Source of the DNA: SFWF01 sp045638145
GTDB taxonomy: Bacteria; Bacillota; Clostridia; Oscillospirales; Acutalibacteraceae
Reading direction: 5' to 3'
DNA: 64,000 nt
NCBI GenBank assembly: GCA_045638145.1
Contig: JAZUAU010000021.1
Coordinates: 1-64,000, forward strand
Below are positions 7,423 to 16,284 of the stretch, piece by piece (position 1 is the first letter of the stretch; each line of letters begins with the position of its first letter). Under the pieces are notes generated by a model. That model worked only from the letters and a program-made list of their open reading frames with translations, was not told the origin of the DNA and did no database searches. The position numbers and the translations under genes were made by a program.

Positions 7423-7737
7423 TTATTCGTCCTGTGAGATTTCGTAAAAATCTTCCAGTCTTTCGATAAAGGCATCGGCAATAAAATCATATTCATCGTC
7501 GTCCTCAATCTCATAATAATACTCTTCGCCGTCTTCTTCTCCAACCTTAACGATTACAAGCTCGCCGCTGTCCTCGAGCATCTTTGCAGGGTCGTCGAAA
7601 AGGGGCAGCATTGCAAGATATCTTCCCTCATCGGTTTCGATTGCATCGATTACCTCGAAATTAAATTCGTTTCCGTCATCGTCTGTAAGAGAAATAAGGT
7701 CGGGCTCGTAGCCGAGTTCTTTTCTATCATTTTCCAT
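7423..7737 (-). CDS. DUF1292 family protein (YrzB-like)
   Basis: A 104-residue, strongly acidic protein with the DUF1292 pattern: ISLTDDDGNEFNFEVIDAIETDEGRYLAMLPL is the N-terminal beta sheet region, followed by EEYYYEIEDDDEYDFIADAFI. The family is widespread in Firmicutes and has no assigned function. The ATG at 7737 is preceded by GGAG; an in-frame TTG five codons earlier overlaps that site. It is transcribed alone towards the 6S RNA gene. Confidence 0.88.
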   Translation of the reverse strand: MENDRKELGYEPDLISLTDDDGNEFNFEVIDAIETDEGRYLAMLPLFDDPAKMLEDSGELVIVKVGEEDGEEYYYEIEDDDEYDFIADAFIERLEDFYEISQDE

Positions 7738-7804
7738 CTCTGTTATCTCCAATCATTTTTCTGTTTTTATTTTATCCGTTTTTCGTAGAATAGTCAACAT
7801 AGAA

Positions 7805-7833
7805 TTGACAATAATCGCGGATTGTTTTAAAAT
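7805..7833 (+). promoter_or_regulatory. aroK promoter
   Basis: TTGACA (7805-7810), 17 bp, TAAAAT (7828-7833), 23 bp before the aroK start. Confidence 0.75.
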
Positions 7834-7856
7834 TTATTTTAAGTGAGGTGCCACTT

Positions 7857-8360
7857 ATGGATAACATTATACTAATAGGTATGCCGGGCAGCGGAAAAAG
7901 TACACTCGGTGTGCTTCTTGCAAAAATATTGGGCTATGACTTTTTGGATTCGGATTTGCTGATTCAGCACAGTGCGGGATTGCGGCTTTATGAAATAATA
8001 GAGATCCGCGGAACAGATGAGTTTTTGGCACTTGAGGATGAAATAAATTCTAAAATTGAAGCTAATCGAACTGTTATTGCAACAGGAGGCAGCGCCGTTT
8101 ACTGCGAGAATGCAATGAAGCATCTCAAATCGATCGGACGCGTGGTTTATCTTAAGCTACCCTTTAGCGAAGTTGAAAAAAGAATCGATAACCTGCCTAC
8201 CCGCGGGGTTGTTATCCGCGAGGGCAAAACCCTTCTCGATATGTATAACGAGCGCGCTCCTATTTATGAAAAATATGCTGATATCACGGTTGAGTGTGAT
8301 GCGGACACCCTTTCAGCAAACCTTGACAAAATAATCGATGCGCTCGCCTCAAATAGTTAA
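7857..8360 (+). CDS. aroK: Shikimate kinase
   Basis: A 167-residue P-loop kinase that phosphorylates shikimate in the chorismate pathway. Walker A GMPGSGKST is at residues 8-16, the shikimate-binding FLDSD acidic pair follows near 31-35, then the TGGSAV glycine loop and the lid region with PTRG. Length is normal for AroK. GAGGTG precedes the ATG at 7857 by 7 nt; a GTG three codons earlier is inside that site. No other aromatic pathway gene is adjacent, so it is a stand-alone unit with its own promoter. Confidence 0.9.
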   Translation: MDNIILIGMPGSGKSTLGVLLAKILGYDFLDSDLLIQHSAGLRLYEIIEIRGTDEFLALEDEINSKIEANRTVIATGGSAVYCENAMKHLKSIGRVVYLKLPFSEVEKRIDNLPTRGVVIREGKTLLDMYNERAPIYEKYADITVECDADTLSANLDKIIDALASNS

Positions 8361-8463
8361 AAATTCGTTACCTCTTGTAACCTCTTTGTGACCGATTCGT
8401 AATCCATTTTTAACGATTTTTTCACACCCTTTATTATATAATAATAGCAAGGATGTGATTTTA

Positions 8464-9024
8464 GTGAAATTCAGAATTTTTGGGATTTTATTAGCGATGG
8501 TTTTGCTCCTCACCTGTGGTTTCTCGGCTGTGGGTGAACAGGGTGCGGCTTTCTCTGCAAAAACGGCTTCGGAGGAAACCGAAACCGATATGGTGCTTAT
8601 TACCCGACTCGAAAATATGCTGAATCACAACCGCGTTTATAATGGGGATTTTACCCACAGTGCCGTTATCGTAAACCGTTCGATTACCACCCTTTGCGAC
8701 AGGGCAGACGAGGACGGATATCTGAAGCGCGAGCTTGTACTCGGTTTTGTATATAATATGTACGGCATTGGTCTTGAGGGCTATAAGTCCGACGAGAGAT
8801 TTCCTGAAAAGGATGGCTGTATCTTCGTTCTTCCAAGCGGCTATGATATTTATTCCCACAAGGTAATTTCAACCGAAAAAGATGGAAATTACCTTTATAC
8901 TACCTCCGAGATGTCCCTTACAACCCACGACGGATATACCTATGAATATACCTGCCGTTCGGTTTTCAAGATAAACAAAAAATCAGCATTCGGCTATAAT
9001 CTTATTTCCAGTAGCTACTATTAA
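8464..9024 (+). CDS. Secreted protein of unknown function
   Basis: The 186-residue product starts with a hydrophobic signal sequence (about residues 4-24; a Cys at 18 is not in a clear lipobox) and has a soluble C-terminal part of about 150 residues rich in Tyr. I recognise no family. A notable segment is TTLCDRADEDGYLKRELVLGFVYNMYG, which is alpha-helical, followed by strands. The GTG at 8464 with AAGGA 10 nt upstream is the best start. It has its own strong terminator. It lies between aroK and a spoIIQ-like gene, which does not inform on function. Confidence 0.7.
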   Translation: MKFRIFGILLAMVLLLTCGFSAVGEQGAAFSAKTASEETETDMVLITRLENMLNHNRVYNGDFTHSAVIVNRSITTLCDRADEDGYLKRELVLGFVYNMYGIGLEGYKSDERFPEKDGCIFVLPSGYDIYSHKVISTEKDGNYLYTTSEMSLTTHDGYTYEYTCRSVFKINKKSAFGYNLISSSYY

Positions 9025-9039
9025 ACCTATAAACATACG

Positions 9040-9075
9040 AAAATCCGCTGTCTCTTGGACAGCGGATTTCCTTTT
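9040..9075 (+). terminator. Terminator after the secreted unknown
   Basis: A 12-bp perfect stem (AAATCCGCTGTC / GACAGCGGATTT) with a five-base loop and a T-rich tail. Confidence 0.88.
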
Positions 9076-9094
9076 CGAGGGGTTTTGAGGAGAG

Positions 9095-9115
9095 AATTAC
9101 GGCATTGCCGTAATT
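9095..9115. repeat. Perfect 9-bp palindrome
   Basis: AATTACGGC-ATT-GCCGTAATT, followed by a second small hairpin GAGGG ... CCCTC. The role is unknown; it resembles the small hairpins of the intergenic arrays in this window. Confidence 0.5.
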
Positions 9116-9265
9116 ATAGCTTCGAGGGTTGCGGCTCCCTCTCACTACGATATTAGTGTAACATCCAAAAACTACGATTCTATGAATTAAATTTGAATAA
9201 AAAATTAACATTGGAATAAAAGCTGTTTTTAGGGTCAACAATAGATTCGGAAGGCGGTAATAAAA

Positions 9266-9961
9266 ATGGATTACAATAAATCAAAATCTAACAGAATTTT
9301 CGAGGGAAAGGGCTTTTATCTTATCTTCGCGCTTTGCCTTATTGCAATAGGAGTTGCGGCGTGGATGGCACTTTCAAAGCTAGATGAAACACCCGAACCT
9401 GATTTGCCGAAAACTATGGACAACACTTCTTCTATTGAGTCTGTCCCAGACACATCGTCGGAAAATGGGCCTCCGACCGACAATGTTGGAAACGATGCAA
9501 GCGAGCCCTACGACCCGCCCGTGGTATCAAACCCGCAGCCAGAACCACCCGTTGCGAATAGCTTTGCCATGCCGATAAACGGCAATGTATCAAAGCATTT
9601 CAGCGACACGGCACTCATCTACTCAAACACCTATAAGGATATGAGAGTTCATCTCGGAATTGATATTATAGGAAAGCAGAGCGACCCCGTCCGTTCCTGC
9701 GGAAACGGTATTGTAGTGGCAATAATCGAGGACGCAAAGCTTGGCAAATATGTTGAAGTAGACCACGGAAACGGAATTATTGCGAGATATTGCGGACTTG
9801 GTGAAATCTTTGTAAAAGAGGGCGATATTGTCGACGCCACCGTAAAGCTCGGGAATTTACTGGATGTACCCGAGGAGACGGTCGACGCGACTCATCTTCA
9901 TCTTGAATTTTACGAAAACGAAAAACCGATAGACCCTCTCTCGGTAATTTATGCAAACTAA
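9266..9961 (+). CDS. spoIIQ: SpoIIQ-like M23 (LytM) membrane protein
   Basis: A 231-residue protein with one N-terminal transmembrane helix (about 17-37), a Pro/Ser/Asp-rich linker (about 40-95) and a LytM/M23 domain (about 100-229). Zinc ligands appear intact: HLGID supplies His and Asp and HLHLEF supplies the HxH pair. This layout and length fit SpoIIQ, which in the forespore membrane contacts SpoIIIAH during engulfment. A wall endopeptidase of the same family is the alternative. SpoIIQ is under SigF in Bacillus; upstream (9195-9221) I see only a poor GAATA ... GGAATAAAA pair. The ATG follows GGAAGGCGG. Confidence 0.75.
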   Translation: MDYNKSKSNRIFEGKGFYLIFALCLIAIGVAAWMALSKLDETPEPDLPKTMDNTSSIESVPDTSSENGPPTDNVGNDASEPYDPPVVSNPQPEPPVANSFAMPINGNVSKHFSDTALIYSNTYKDMRVHLGIDIIGKQSDPVRSCGNGIVVAIIEDAKLGKYVEVDHGNGIIARYCGLGEIFVKEGDIVDATVKLGNLLDVPEETVDATHLHLEFYENEKPIDPLSVIYAN

Positions 9962-9964
9962 AGC

Positions 9965-9995
9965 AAAACGACGGACAAGTAGTCCGTCGTTTTTC
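9965..9995. terminator. Bidirectional terminator
   Basis: AAAACGACGGAC / GTCCGTCGTTTT with a five-base loop lies between the convergent spoIIQ-like and ribF genes. A-run and T-run flank it, so it can serve both. Confidence 0.9.
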
Positions 9996-9997
9996 CT

Positions 9998-10855
9998 TTA
10001 TACTCCTTTAGAAGTTTTGTTTTTTACGTATTCTACGTTTCGACCTATTTCCATTACAAGCTCGTCGACAGACGCAAATTTCTTTTCATCCCGGATTCGT
10101 TCTAAAAAGGAAACGTGAATATTCTTTCCGTAGCAATTCTCGTTAAAGCCTATAATATGACTTTCGGCACAAACGATATTACGTTCAAACGTCGGTCTTG
10201 TACCAACATCAGTAACGGCATCAAAAACCTTCATATCAACCGTAACCTTAGTATGGTAAACACCCGATTTAAGGGGAGCTTTAGATTCGGGATAAATCTG
10301 GTTTATGGTGGGGAAACCCAGTGTTTTACCCCTGCCGTCGCCCTTTGTGACCGCGGCTGTAAAGCCAAAGGGCTTGCCAAGAAGCTTGCTCGCCTTTTCT
10401 ACCTTGCCCTCTAAGAGAAGCTTTTTTATATAGCTTGTAGAAACGGTAACGCTGTCAACGCAGACCTCGTCTGCCATGAAAAACTCAATTCCGTTTTTCT
10501 CGCAATACAGCCTTATAAATTCGGTATCTCCCTCAGCATTTTTTCCGAATCTGAAATTGAATCCACAGGCGATTTTCCGAACTCGTCTATCCCTTGTGAG
10601 CATATTGAGAAACTCTTCAGGAGTCATGTCCTTCACATCATCAAAGTTTAAAACTTCAACTGCATCAACACCCGTTGCAAGCAGTTTTTTTATCTTTTCA
10701 TCATCCGACAGAATAGCTCCGCCCGTTTTATGGGGTATTTTATCAAAGGTAATTACCGCACTGCGACAGGAAGCGTCCAAAACGCCCTTGATAACCGCCT
10801 CGTGTCCGATATGTACAGAATCGAACATTCCGAGTGCAATCGCATTTCCTTCCAT
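9998..10855 (-). CDS. ribF: Bifunctional riboflavin kinase / FAD synthetase
   Basis: A 285-residue RibF. The N-terminal adenylyltransferase domain (about 1-175) carries ALGMFDSVHIGHE, the nucleotide-binding motif with HxGH, and STSYIKKLL. The C-terminal riboflavin kinase domain (about 178-285) carries KGDGRGKTLGFPTIN. Together they convert riboflavin to FMN and then to FAD. The ATG at 10855 follows AAAGGGG; an in-frame TTG just before that site is less likely. It is the last gene of the rimP-nusA-infB operon, 16 bp after truB. Confidence 0.94.
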   Translation of the reverse strand: MEGNAIALGMFDSVHIGHEAVIKGVLDASCRSAVITFDKIPHKTGGAILSDDEKIKKLLATGVDAVEVLNFDDVKDMTPEEFLNMLTRDRRVRKIACGFNFRFGKNAEGDTEFIRLYCEKNGIEFFMADEVCVDSVTVSTSYIKKLLLEGKVEKASKLLGKPFGFTAAVTKGDGRGKTLGFPTINQIYPESKAPLKSGVYHTKVTVDMKVFDAVTDVGTRPTFERNIVCAESHIIGFNENCYGKNIHVSFLERIRDEKKFASVDELVMEIGRNVEYVKNKTSKGV

Positions 10856-10871
10856 AATATCCCCTTTCAAA

Positions 10872-11756
10872 TCAAGACAATTTATTTATGATGCATTTTA
10901 TGGCTATTTGTTGTTTTTCGTTTTCAGCATAGCCGATCCCTAAAAACACATCTTTGTGCTTTACACGAAGAAGCTCTCCATTTTTAAAATCTACCTCTCG
11001 AAGTCTATCAAAACCGAGCTGTCCGCCATTTGAAAAACGGATAGCCTGCTTCTCGGTAACCCGAATCTCTCGTAGATGCCTGACCGCCCATTCCTCGCTT
11101 TTCAAATGCTCTGCTATATTTTCCTCGGTAAGCTCATCAAGCTTTACAGCATCCTTTTCCGAAAAGCCACAGGTGGAATTTCTGCGAAGCGCCGTCATCG
11201 TAGCGCCACAGCCGAGCGCCTCGCCGATATCGCGGCAAAGGGAACGGATATAGGTGCCCTTTGAGCAAGAAACAAAAATTTTAAAGGTGTTCCCCTCAAA
11301 TTCCAAAAGGTCAAGGATATTTATCGTAACCCGCCTCGGCTGTATTTCTACCTCTTCGCCTCGTCGGGCAAGCTCATAAAGACGGACTCCGTCCTTTTTG
11401 AGTGCCGAATACATAGGCGGTATCTGTGAGATTTCACCCTTAAATTTTTCGAGCGCAGCGACAAGCTCATCTCTCGTGACCGAAACGCTATTTTCGGATA
11501 ATACCTCGCCCGTTATATCACAGGTATCGGTAGTAATTCCCAGCTTTACGGTTGCAGTGTACTGCTTTTCCGCTTCAAACAGTATTGACGACAAAGCGGT
11601 TGCTCTGCCGAGAAATATCGGCAAAATACCCGTAGCGAGCGGGTCGAGCGTGCCTGTATGTCCTACCCTCTTCTCGTGAGCCAGTCTTTTAATTTTTGAA
11701 ACTGCCAAAAATGAGGTTATCCCCTCGGGCTTATCTATCAGTATAAATCCCTGCAT
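10872..11756 (-). CDS. truB: tRNA pseudouridine(55) synthase
   Basis: A 294-residue TruB that makes pseudouridine 55 in the T-loop of tRNAs. The catalytic Asp lies in GHTGTLDPLATGILP, and the KxYTA-like QYTATVKLG and the GTYIRSLCRDIGEALGC motifs follow. The C-terminal PUA-like segment is present. Its ATG overlaps the 3' end of nrnA by 26 bp, with GGAGG upstream. Standard position in this operon. Confidence 0.95.
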   Translation of the reverse strand: MQGFILIDKPEGITSFLAVSKIKRLAHEKRVGHTGTLDPLATGILPIFLGRATALSSILFEAEKQYTATVKLGITTDTCDITGEVLSENSVSVTRDELVAALEKFKGEISQIPPMYSALKKDGVRLYELARRGEEVEIQPRRVTINILDLLEFEGNTFKIFVSCSKGTYIRSLCRDIGEALGCGATMTALRRNSTCGFSEKDAVKLDELTEENIAEHLKSEEWAVRHLREIRVTEKQAIRFSNGGQLGFDRLREVDFKNGELLRVKHKDVFLGIGYAENEKQQIAIKCIINKLS

Positions 11757-12720
11757 TGTTTTCCTCCAGTGCAGTTTTTACCGCTTCTAAAATCTTTGCC
11801 TTAACCTCGGAAAGTGTGCCCGCTAAGGTGCAGCCTGCCGCGGCAACGTGACCGCCGCCGCCGAGAGTTTTGCATATAGACGAAGCATCGAGAGGCGGAT
11901 AGGTGCGAAGGGAAATTTTATACTTATTCTCTTCGGTTTCCTTAATCGAAACACCTGCAAGAACACCCTCTACCGAGCGTGAAATTGAGGCAACGCCCTC
12001 AAGGTCGCTAACCGAGCAACCTGTCATTCTTTGCATATCTAGGGTTACGGCAAGGGTCATACACCTGTCGTTAAAGTGGTATTCCGCCCCCTCGAGTACA
12101 AGTCTTTCAAGAAGAAGTCTGTTCTTTGACTTTGTTTCAAACATTTTGCGGTTGATTTCTGCGGCATCTACACCAATTTCATAAAGTTTTGAGGCTATAA
12201 TATGGGTGCGCACCGTAACGTTTGAATATTTGAAACAACCTGTGTCTGTCGAAATTCCGGTATAAAGGGCATTCGCCATTTTGCTGTCAATTTCTACACC
12301 AAGCTCATCCAGAATCTCGAAAATACATTCAGCCGTAGCCGAAGCGGCGCTGTCGAGATAAAGCTTGTTTGCGTAGAGTGTGTTTGAAATATGGTGGTCG
12401 ATATTAAGGTCGACCCTATTGCCGTATTCCGCTTCAAGACTTCCCAGCAGCTTTGCATCAGCCGTGTCAACAGCAATAACAGTTTCCACATCAAAATCGG
12501 TAGCTGAATCATCCATAAAATAGCCGTACTTTTCGGGTATAACATCTCCGCAAAGTACACGCGCATTCTTGCCCATTTTGGAAAGACCCATCTTTAGCGC
12601 ATAAGCACTGCCGAGGGTATCTCCGTCGGGAGAAGCGTGGCAAATAATAAGATAATTATCCTTTTCCTTTAAAAAGGCGCAAATTTCAGCAAGAGTAATA
12701 ATATAACAATTACTCTCCAT
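11731..12720 (-). CDS. nrnA: DHH/DHHA1 phosphoesterase, NrnA-like
   Basis: A 329-residue protein of the NrnA family (nanoRNase and pAp phosphatase). The DHH domain shows ICHASPDGDTLGSA, then VDTAD, DLNIDHHISN (the DHH motif) and TGISTDTGCFKYSN. The C-terminal DHHA1 domain has GGGGHVAAAG. These provide the Mn ligands and RNA-binding site. The ATG at 12720 overlaps the last codons of rbfA by 11 bp and has GGGAG upstream. In Firmicutes nrnA commonly sits between rbfA and truB, as here. Confidence 0.93.
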   Translation of the reverse strand: MESNCYIITLAEICAFLKEKDNYLIICHASPDGDTLGSAYALKMGLSKMGKNARVLCGDVIPEKYGYFMDDSATDFDVETVIAVDTADAKLLGSLEAEYGNRVDLNIDHHISNTLYANKLYLDSAASATAECIFEILDELGVEIDSKMANALYTGISTDTGCFKYSNVTVRTHIIASKLYEIGVDAAEINRKMFETKSKNRLLLERLVLEGAEYHFNDRCMTLAVTLDMQRMTGCSVSDLEGVASISRSVEGVLAGVSIKETEENKYKISLRTYPPLDASSICKTLGGGGHVAAAGCTLAGTLSEVKAKILEAVKTALEENNAGIYTDR

Positions 12721-13069
12721 CGCCGTCATCTCCCTCAAAAGAGTTTACTATTCTAGAGATATTTGCGCTTATCTCGATAGAATCGTCAGCAATAAAGCGA
12801 AGCTCGGGCACCTTGCGGAGCTTGAGTCTGGCTCCAAGCTCGCGGCGAACATATCCTGCCGCATTTTTGAGTGCCTTTACGCTCTCGACGGTCTTTTCTT
12901 TTCCCTCAATTGCGCTGACATAAACGGTTGCATAGGACATATCGCCCGAAACGTCAAGCTTTACAATGCTGAGCAGCTTTGACACTCTCGGGTCTTTTAC
13001 TTCACGCAAAATATCCGAGAGGGCAAGCTTTATATCTGAGGTGACACGGTTTATTTTAAATCCTGCCAT
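12710..13069 (-). CDS. rbfA: 30S ribosome-binding factor A
   Basis: A 119-residue KH-fold protein that assists 16S rRNA maturation in 30S assembly. It has the usual start (INRVTSDIKLALSDILREVKDPRVS) and the AGYVRRELGARLKLRKVPELRFIADDS block before the acidic tail. GGAGGACAAT precedes the ATG. Twenty bp after infB in the same operon. Confidence 0.95.
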   Translation of the reverse strand: MAGFKINRVTSDIKLALSDILREVKDPRVSKLLSIVKLDVSGDMSYATVYVSAIEGKEKTVESVKALKNAAGYVRRELGARLKLRKVPELRFIADDSIEISANISRIVNSFEGDDGDGE

Positions 13070-13089
13070 ATTGTCCTCCTGTGTTTTTA

Positions 13090-15678
13090 TTAGTCACGAT
13101 ACTCTTCTATCACAAAAGCCTCTAAGATATCTCCTTCTTTAATGTCGGAGAACTTCTCAAGTCCGATACCGCACTCATAGCCCTGGGCTACTTCCTTGAC
13201 GTCATCCTTAAAGCGGCGGAGAGAATCAATCTTATCCTCTGCGATAACGATTCCGTCACGGACTACACGAATCTGGCAAGCGCGGGTAATCTTACCGTCG
13301 GTAACATAGCTACCTGCGATTGTGCCAACACCCGAAATCTTAAAGGTTGAACGAACCTCTGCCGAGCCCATATCAACGTCACGGTATTTGGGTGCAAGCA
13401 TACCCTTCATAGCAGCTTCAATTTCCTCGATAGCATCGTAAATAACTCTGTAGAGGCGCATATCTACGCCGTCCTTTTCAGCGGCAGCCTTTGCAACCGA
13501 GTCGGGACGAACGTTAAAGCCAACGATAATAGCGCCCGAGGTCTGTGCAAGCATAACATCGGTATCGTTGATACCGCCAACCGCACCGTGAATAACCTTT
13601 ACGCGAACCTCGTCGTTAGAGAGCTTTTCAAGCGACTGGCGAACGGCTTCAACAGAGCCCTGAACATCTGCCTTAACAATGACATTAAGCTCCTTGAGCT
13701 GGCCCTCGCCAAGCTTATCAAAGAGGTTGTCAAGGGTAACCTTCTGAGCGGAATTCCAGATTTCATCCTTCTGCTTCTGCTTTCTCTGTTCAACAAGCTC
13801 ACGGGCAAGACGCTCGTCGGAAACGGCATCAAAGCCGTCGCCTGCAACAGGTACCTCGGCAAGACCTGCAATCTCAACAGGAACAGAGGGTCCTGCCTCA
13901 CGAAGCTTCTGACCCTTTTCATTCGTCATAACACGAACACGACCAACAGAGGTGCCTGCAACGATGATATCGCCGGTTTTAAGTGTACCGTTCTGAACGA
14001 GAAGTGTTGCGATAGGACCGCGTCCTTTATCAAGACGAGCCTCGATAACGATACCCTTTGCTCTTCTGTTGGGGTTGGCCCTAAGCTCCTGCATTTCGGC
14101 AACGAGGAGCACGTTTTCAAGAAGTGTATCAATACCCATATGGGTCTTTGCAGATACGGGAACGCAGATAATGTCACCGCCCCACTCCTCAGGAACGAGA
14201 GAATGCTCGGTTAACTGCTGCTTAATTCTGTCGGGATTAGCCTCGGGCTTATCCATCTTGTTGATTGCAACGATTATCTGAACGTTTGCGGCCTTTGCGT
14301 GGTTAATAGCCTCGATGGTCTGTGGCATAATACCGTCGTCTGCGGCAACAACAAGGATTGCAATATCGGTAGCCATAGCACCGCGCTGGCGCATAGAGGT
14401 AAATGCGGCGTGACCTGGGGTGTCGAGGAATGTGATGTCCTGACCTGCAGCATTAACCCTGTAAGCACCAATATGCTGTGTAATTCCGCCTGCCTCGGTA
14501 TCGGTAACAGCGGTGTTTCTGATAGCATCAAGAAGCGAGGTTTTACCGTGGTCAACGTGACCCATAACAACAACTACAGGGCTTCTCGGGAGGAGATTCT
14601 CTGCGGTGTCCTCGGTTTCATCCATAATCTGCTCTTCGATTGTAACAACAACGGCTCGCTCAATCTTTGCGCCCATTTCGGTAACAACGATTTCTGCGGT
14701 GTCGTAGTCGATGGTCTGGTTAACACTTGCCAGCATTCCGAGCTTCATAAGCTCCTTGATCACCTCGGCAGCCGTCTTCTTCATAGCAGCGGCAAGCTCA
14801 CCAACCGTGATTTCGTCACCAACAGTAACGGTAATGGGGGTCTTCTTGATGCGTTCAAGCTGAAGCTTACGCATTTTTTCTGCCTCAAGCTCCTTCTTAG
14901 ACTTCTCCTGACGGCGATAGTTCTGAGATTTTTGATTTATCTTCTGCTTTCTCTGAACATTGTCGTGCATTGAGTTTGCAGGGGCGATATTTTCGTATTT
15001 TTCATTAAACTTCTCCATATCAACATTGGAGAAACGGGTGTCAACGGTACGCATTTCTGCCGGTCCGCGCTTAGGCGCTTCGCCCGCGGGTTTATCTTCC
15101 TTCTTGCGAGCGGTAAAGGGCTTGGGATCAGAGGGTTTAAGTTTTTTCTTCTCCTGGGCATTTTGGTTTTCAGCCTTCTTGGGTTCTTCCTTTTTAGATT
15201 CAGCCTTTACAGGTTCAGTCTTTTTCTCCTCTGCCTTCTTAGGAGCAGGCTTTTCCTCAACTATTTTCGGTTCAGGCTTCGGCTCTGCGGCTTTTTCTAC
15301 CTTTATGGTTTCCTTCCTCGGCTCTTTCGCCTTCTGCTCAGCCTCTTTTACAGCCTTTTTAGCTGCCATTTCCGCTTCCTGAGCCGCCTTTAACTGCTCA
15401 AGAATTGCCATCTGGCTTGCAAGCTTTCTGTCCTTTTCAGCCTGGGCTGCCTTTGCTTCCTCTTCACGGGCAGCCTCGCCGGTTGCAAAATACTCTTTAA
15501 AGCTCTTTACCGAGTGCTTTTGTGTTAGCACCTCGAAAAGAACATTCACCTCTTCATTTGTAAGGGCGGAGCCACTCTTTTTCTCGGCTCCTGTATAATC
15601 CTTAATAACTGCTATAACTTCCTTGGAGCTTACTCCCAAATCAGCTGCTGCGGCGCTGATCTTATATTTTTCCATCAT
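13090..15678 (-). CDS. infB: Translation initiation factor IF-2
   Basis: An 862-residue IF-2. The N-terminal helix domain (about 1-55) is followed by a long Lys/Glu/Pro/Ala-rich linker (about 70-250), an IF2_N domain (about 285-340) and the GTPase domain starting near residue 370 (GHVDHGKTS, DTPGHAAFT, NKMDKP). Domains II, III and IV follow, ending EDILEAFVIEE. It positions initiator tRNA on the 30S subunit. AGGAGG lies 8 nt before ATG-ATG; the start overlaps the upstream ylxQ reading frame by 17 bp. Confidence 0.97.
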   Translation of the reverse strand: MMEKYKISAAAADLGVSSKEVIAVIKDYTGAEKKSGSALTNEEVNVLFEVLTQKHSVKSFKEYFATGEAAREEEAKAAQAEKDRKLASQMAILEQLKAAQEAEMAAKKAVKEAEQKAKEPRKETIKVEKAAEPKPEPKIVEEKPAPKKAEEKKTEPVKAESKKEEPKKAENQNAQEKKKLKPSDPKPFTARKKEDKPAGEAPKRGPAEMRTVDTRFSNVDMEKFNEKYENIAPANSMHDNVQRKQKINQKSQNYRRQEKSKKELEAEKMRKLQLERIKKTPITVTVGDEITVGELAAAMKKTAAEVIKELMKLGMLASVNQTIDYDTAEIVVTEMGAKIERAVVVTIEEQIMDETEDTAENLLPRSPVVVVMGHVDHGKTSLLDAIRNTAVTDTEAGGITQHIGAYRVNAAGQDITFLDTPGHAAFTSMRQRGAMATDIAILVVAADDGIMPQTIEAINHAKAANVQIIVAINKMDKPEANPDRIKQQLTEHSLVPEEWGGDIICVPVSAKTHMGIDTLLENVLLVAEMQELRANPNRRAKGIVIEARLDKGRGPIATLLVQNGTLKTGDIIVAGTSVGRVRVMTNEKGQKLREAGPSVPVEIAGLAEVPVAGDGFDAVSDERLARELVEQRKQKQKDEIWNSAQKVTLDNLFDKLGEGQLKELNVIVKADVQGSVEAVRQSLEKLSNDEVRVKVIHGAVGGINDTDVMLAQTSGAIIVGFNVRPDSVAKAAAEKDGVDMRLYRVIYDAIEEIEAAMKGMLAPKYRDVDMGSAEVRSTFKISGVGTIAGSYVTDGKITRACQIRVVRDGIVIAEDKIDSLRRFKDDVKEVAQGYECGIGLEKFSDIKEGDILEAFVIEEYRD

Positions 15679-15994
15679 CTGCAGTTCCTCCTAAATTTGA
15701 TTTCTCTATTATTGCTTTCGAAAATGACGGGTCGTTTACGGCGACGATTCCGCACCTTTTGCCAAGTGCCTGTGACATCGTCCCTGAATCGGTGTTTGGT
15801 AAAGTGAGCACCGGTGTTCCCATTTTCGAAGCCTTGAATTTCAGTTCTTTTACGGTTTTTTCAGAAATATCGTTTGCAGTGCAGACAAGCTTTGCATTTC
15901 CCTTTTCAATCGACCATTGGGTTGCGTGGGTGCCATAGGAAAGCTTACCTGCCTTTGCGGCAAACTGAAGAAGATTAAGTGCTTTGTCGGTCAC
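15662..15994 (-). CDS. ylxQ: L7Ae/L30e-like RNA-binding protein (YlxQ)
   Basis: A 110-residue L7Ae-fold protein: ALNLLQFAAKAGKLSYGTHATQWSIEKGNAKLVCTANDIS is the usual N-terminal half, and the C-terminal half ends in CGIVAVNDPSFSKAIIE. Such proteins bind kink-turn RNAs; in this operon position the family is called YlxQ. Translation starts at a GTG that overlaps the ylxR stop (GTGA), so the two are coupled. Confidence 0.9.
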   Translation of the reverse strand: MTDKALNLLQFAAKAGKLSYGTHATQWSIEKGNAKLVCTANDISEKTVKELKFKASKMGTPVLTLPNTDSGTMSQALGKRCGIVAVNDPSFSKAIIEKSNLGGTADDGKI

Positions 15995-16251
15995 TCTATT
16001 TCCTCCCTGATGCTGCCTGCGAGCTCATCGGAGAGCTTTACTCCAAAGGCACGCTCAAACGCCTTTTTCTTCATTGCTTTATCAAAGCAGGCAATACTTT
16101 TACAAATATATGAGCCTCTACCGTTCTTTCTTCCTGTTAAATCAAGAGAAATTTCTCCTTCGGGTGAGCGTACAACACGCACAAGCTCTGTCTTAGGTCT
16201 CATTTCACCACAGCCCGTACACATACGGATGGGTATCTTCTTATTTTTCAA
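15991..16251 (-). CDS. ylxR: YlxR (DUF448) nucleic-acid-binding protein
   Basis: An 86-residue YlxR with the hallmark RMCTGCGEMRPKTELVRVVRSPEG and GRKNGRGSYICKSIACFDKA segments, the latter forming the conserved GRGAY-like surface. The family binds RNA or nucleoid DNA and lies between nusA and infB in Firmicutes. The start is TTG with GGGGGT upstream. It overlaps ylxQ by four bases. Confidence 0.93.
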   Translation of the reverse strand: MKNKKIPIRMCTGCGEMRPKTELVRVVRSPEGEISLDLTGRKNGRGSYICKSIACFDKAMKKKAFERAFGVKLSDELAGSIREEIE

Positions 16252-16284
16252 AGTATTTACCCCCTTTTATATTTAGAATCTAAT

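Noticed and set aside
13588..14973. Plus-strand reading frames opposite infB (208 and 224 residues)
   Set aside because: They are antisense to a clear infB, rich in Cys and Asn as expected of frame shadows, and have no family match.
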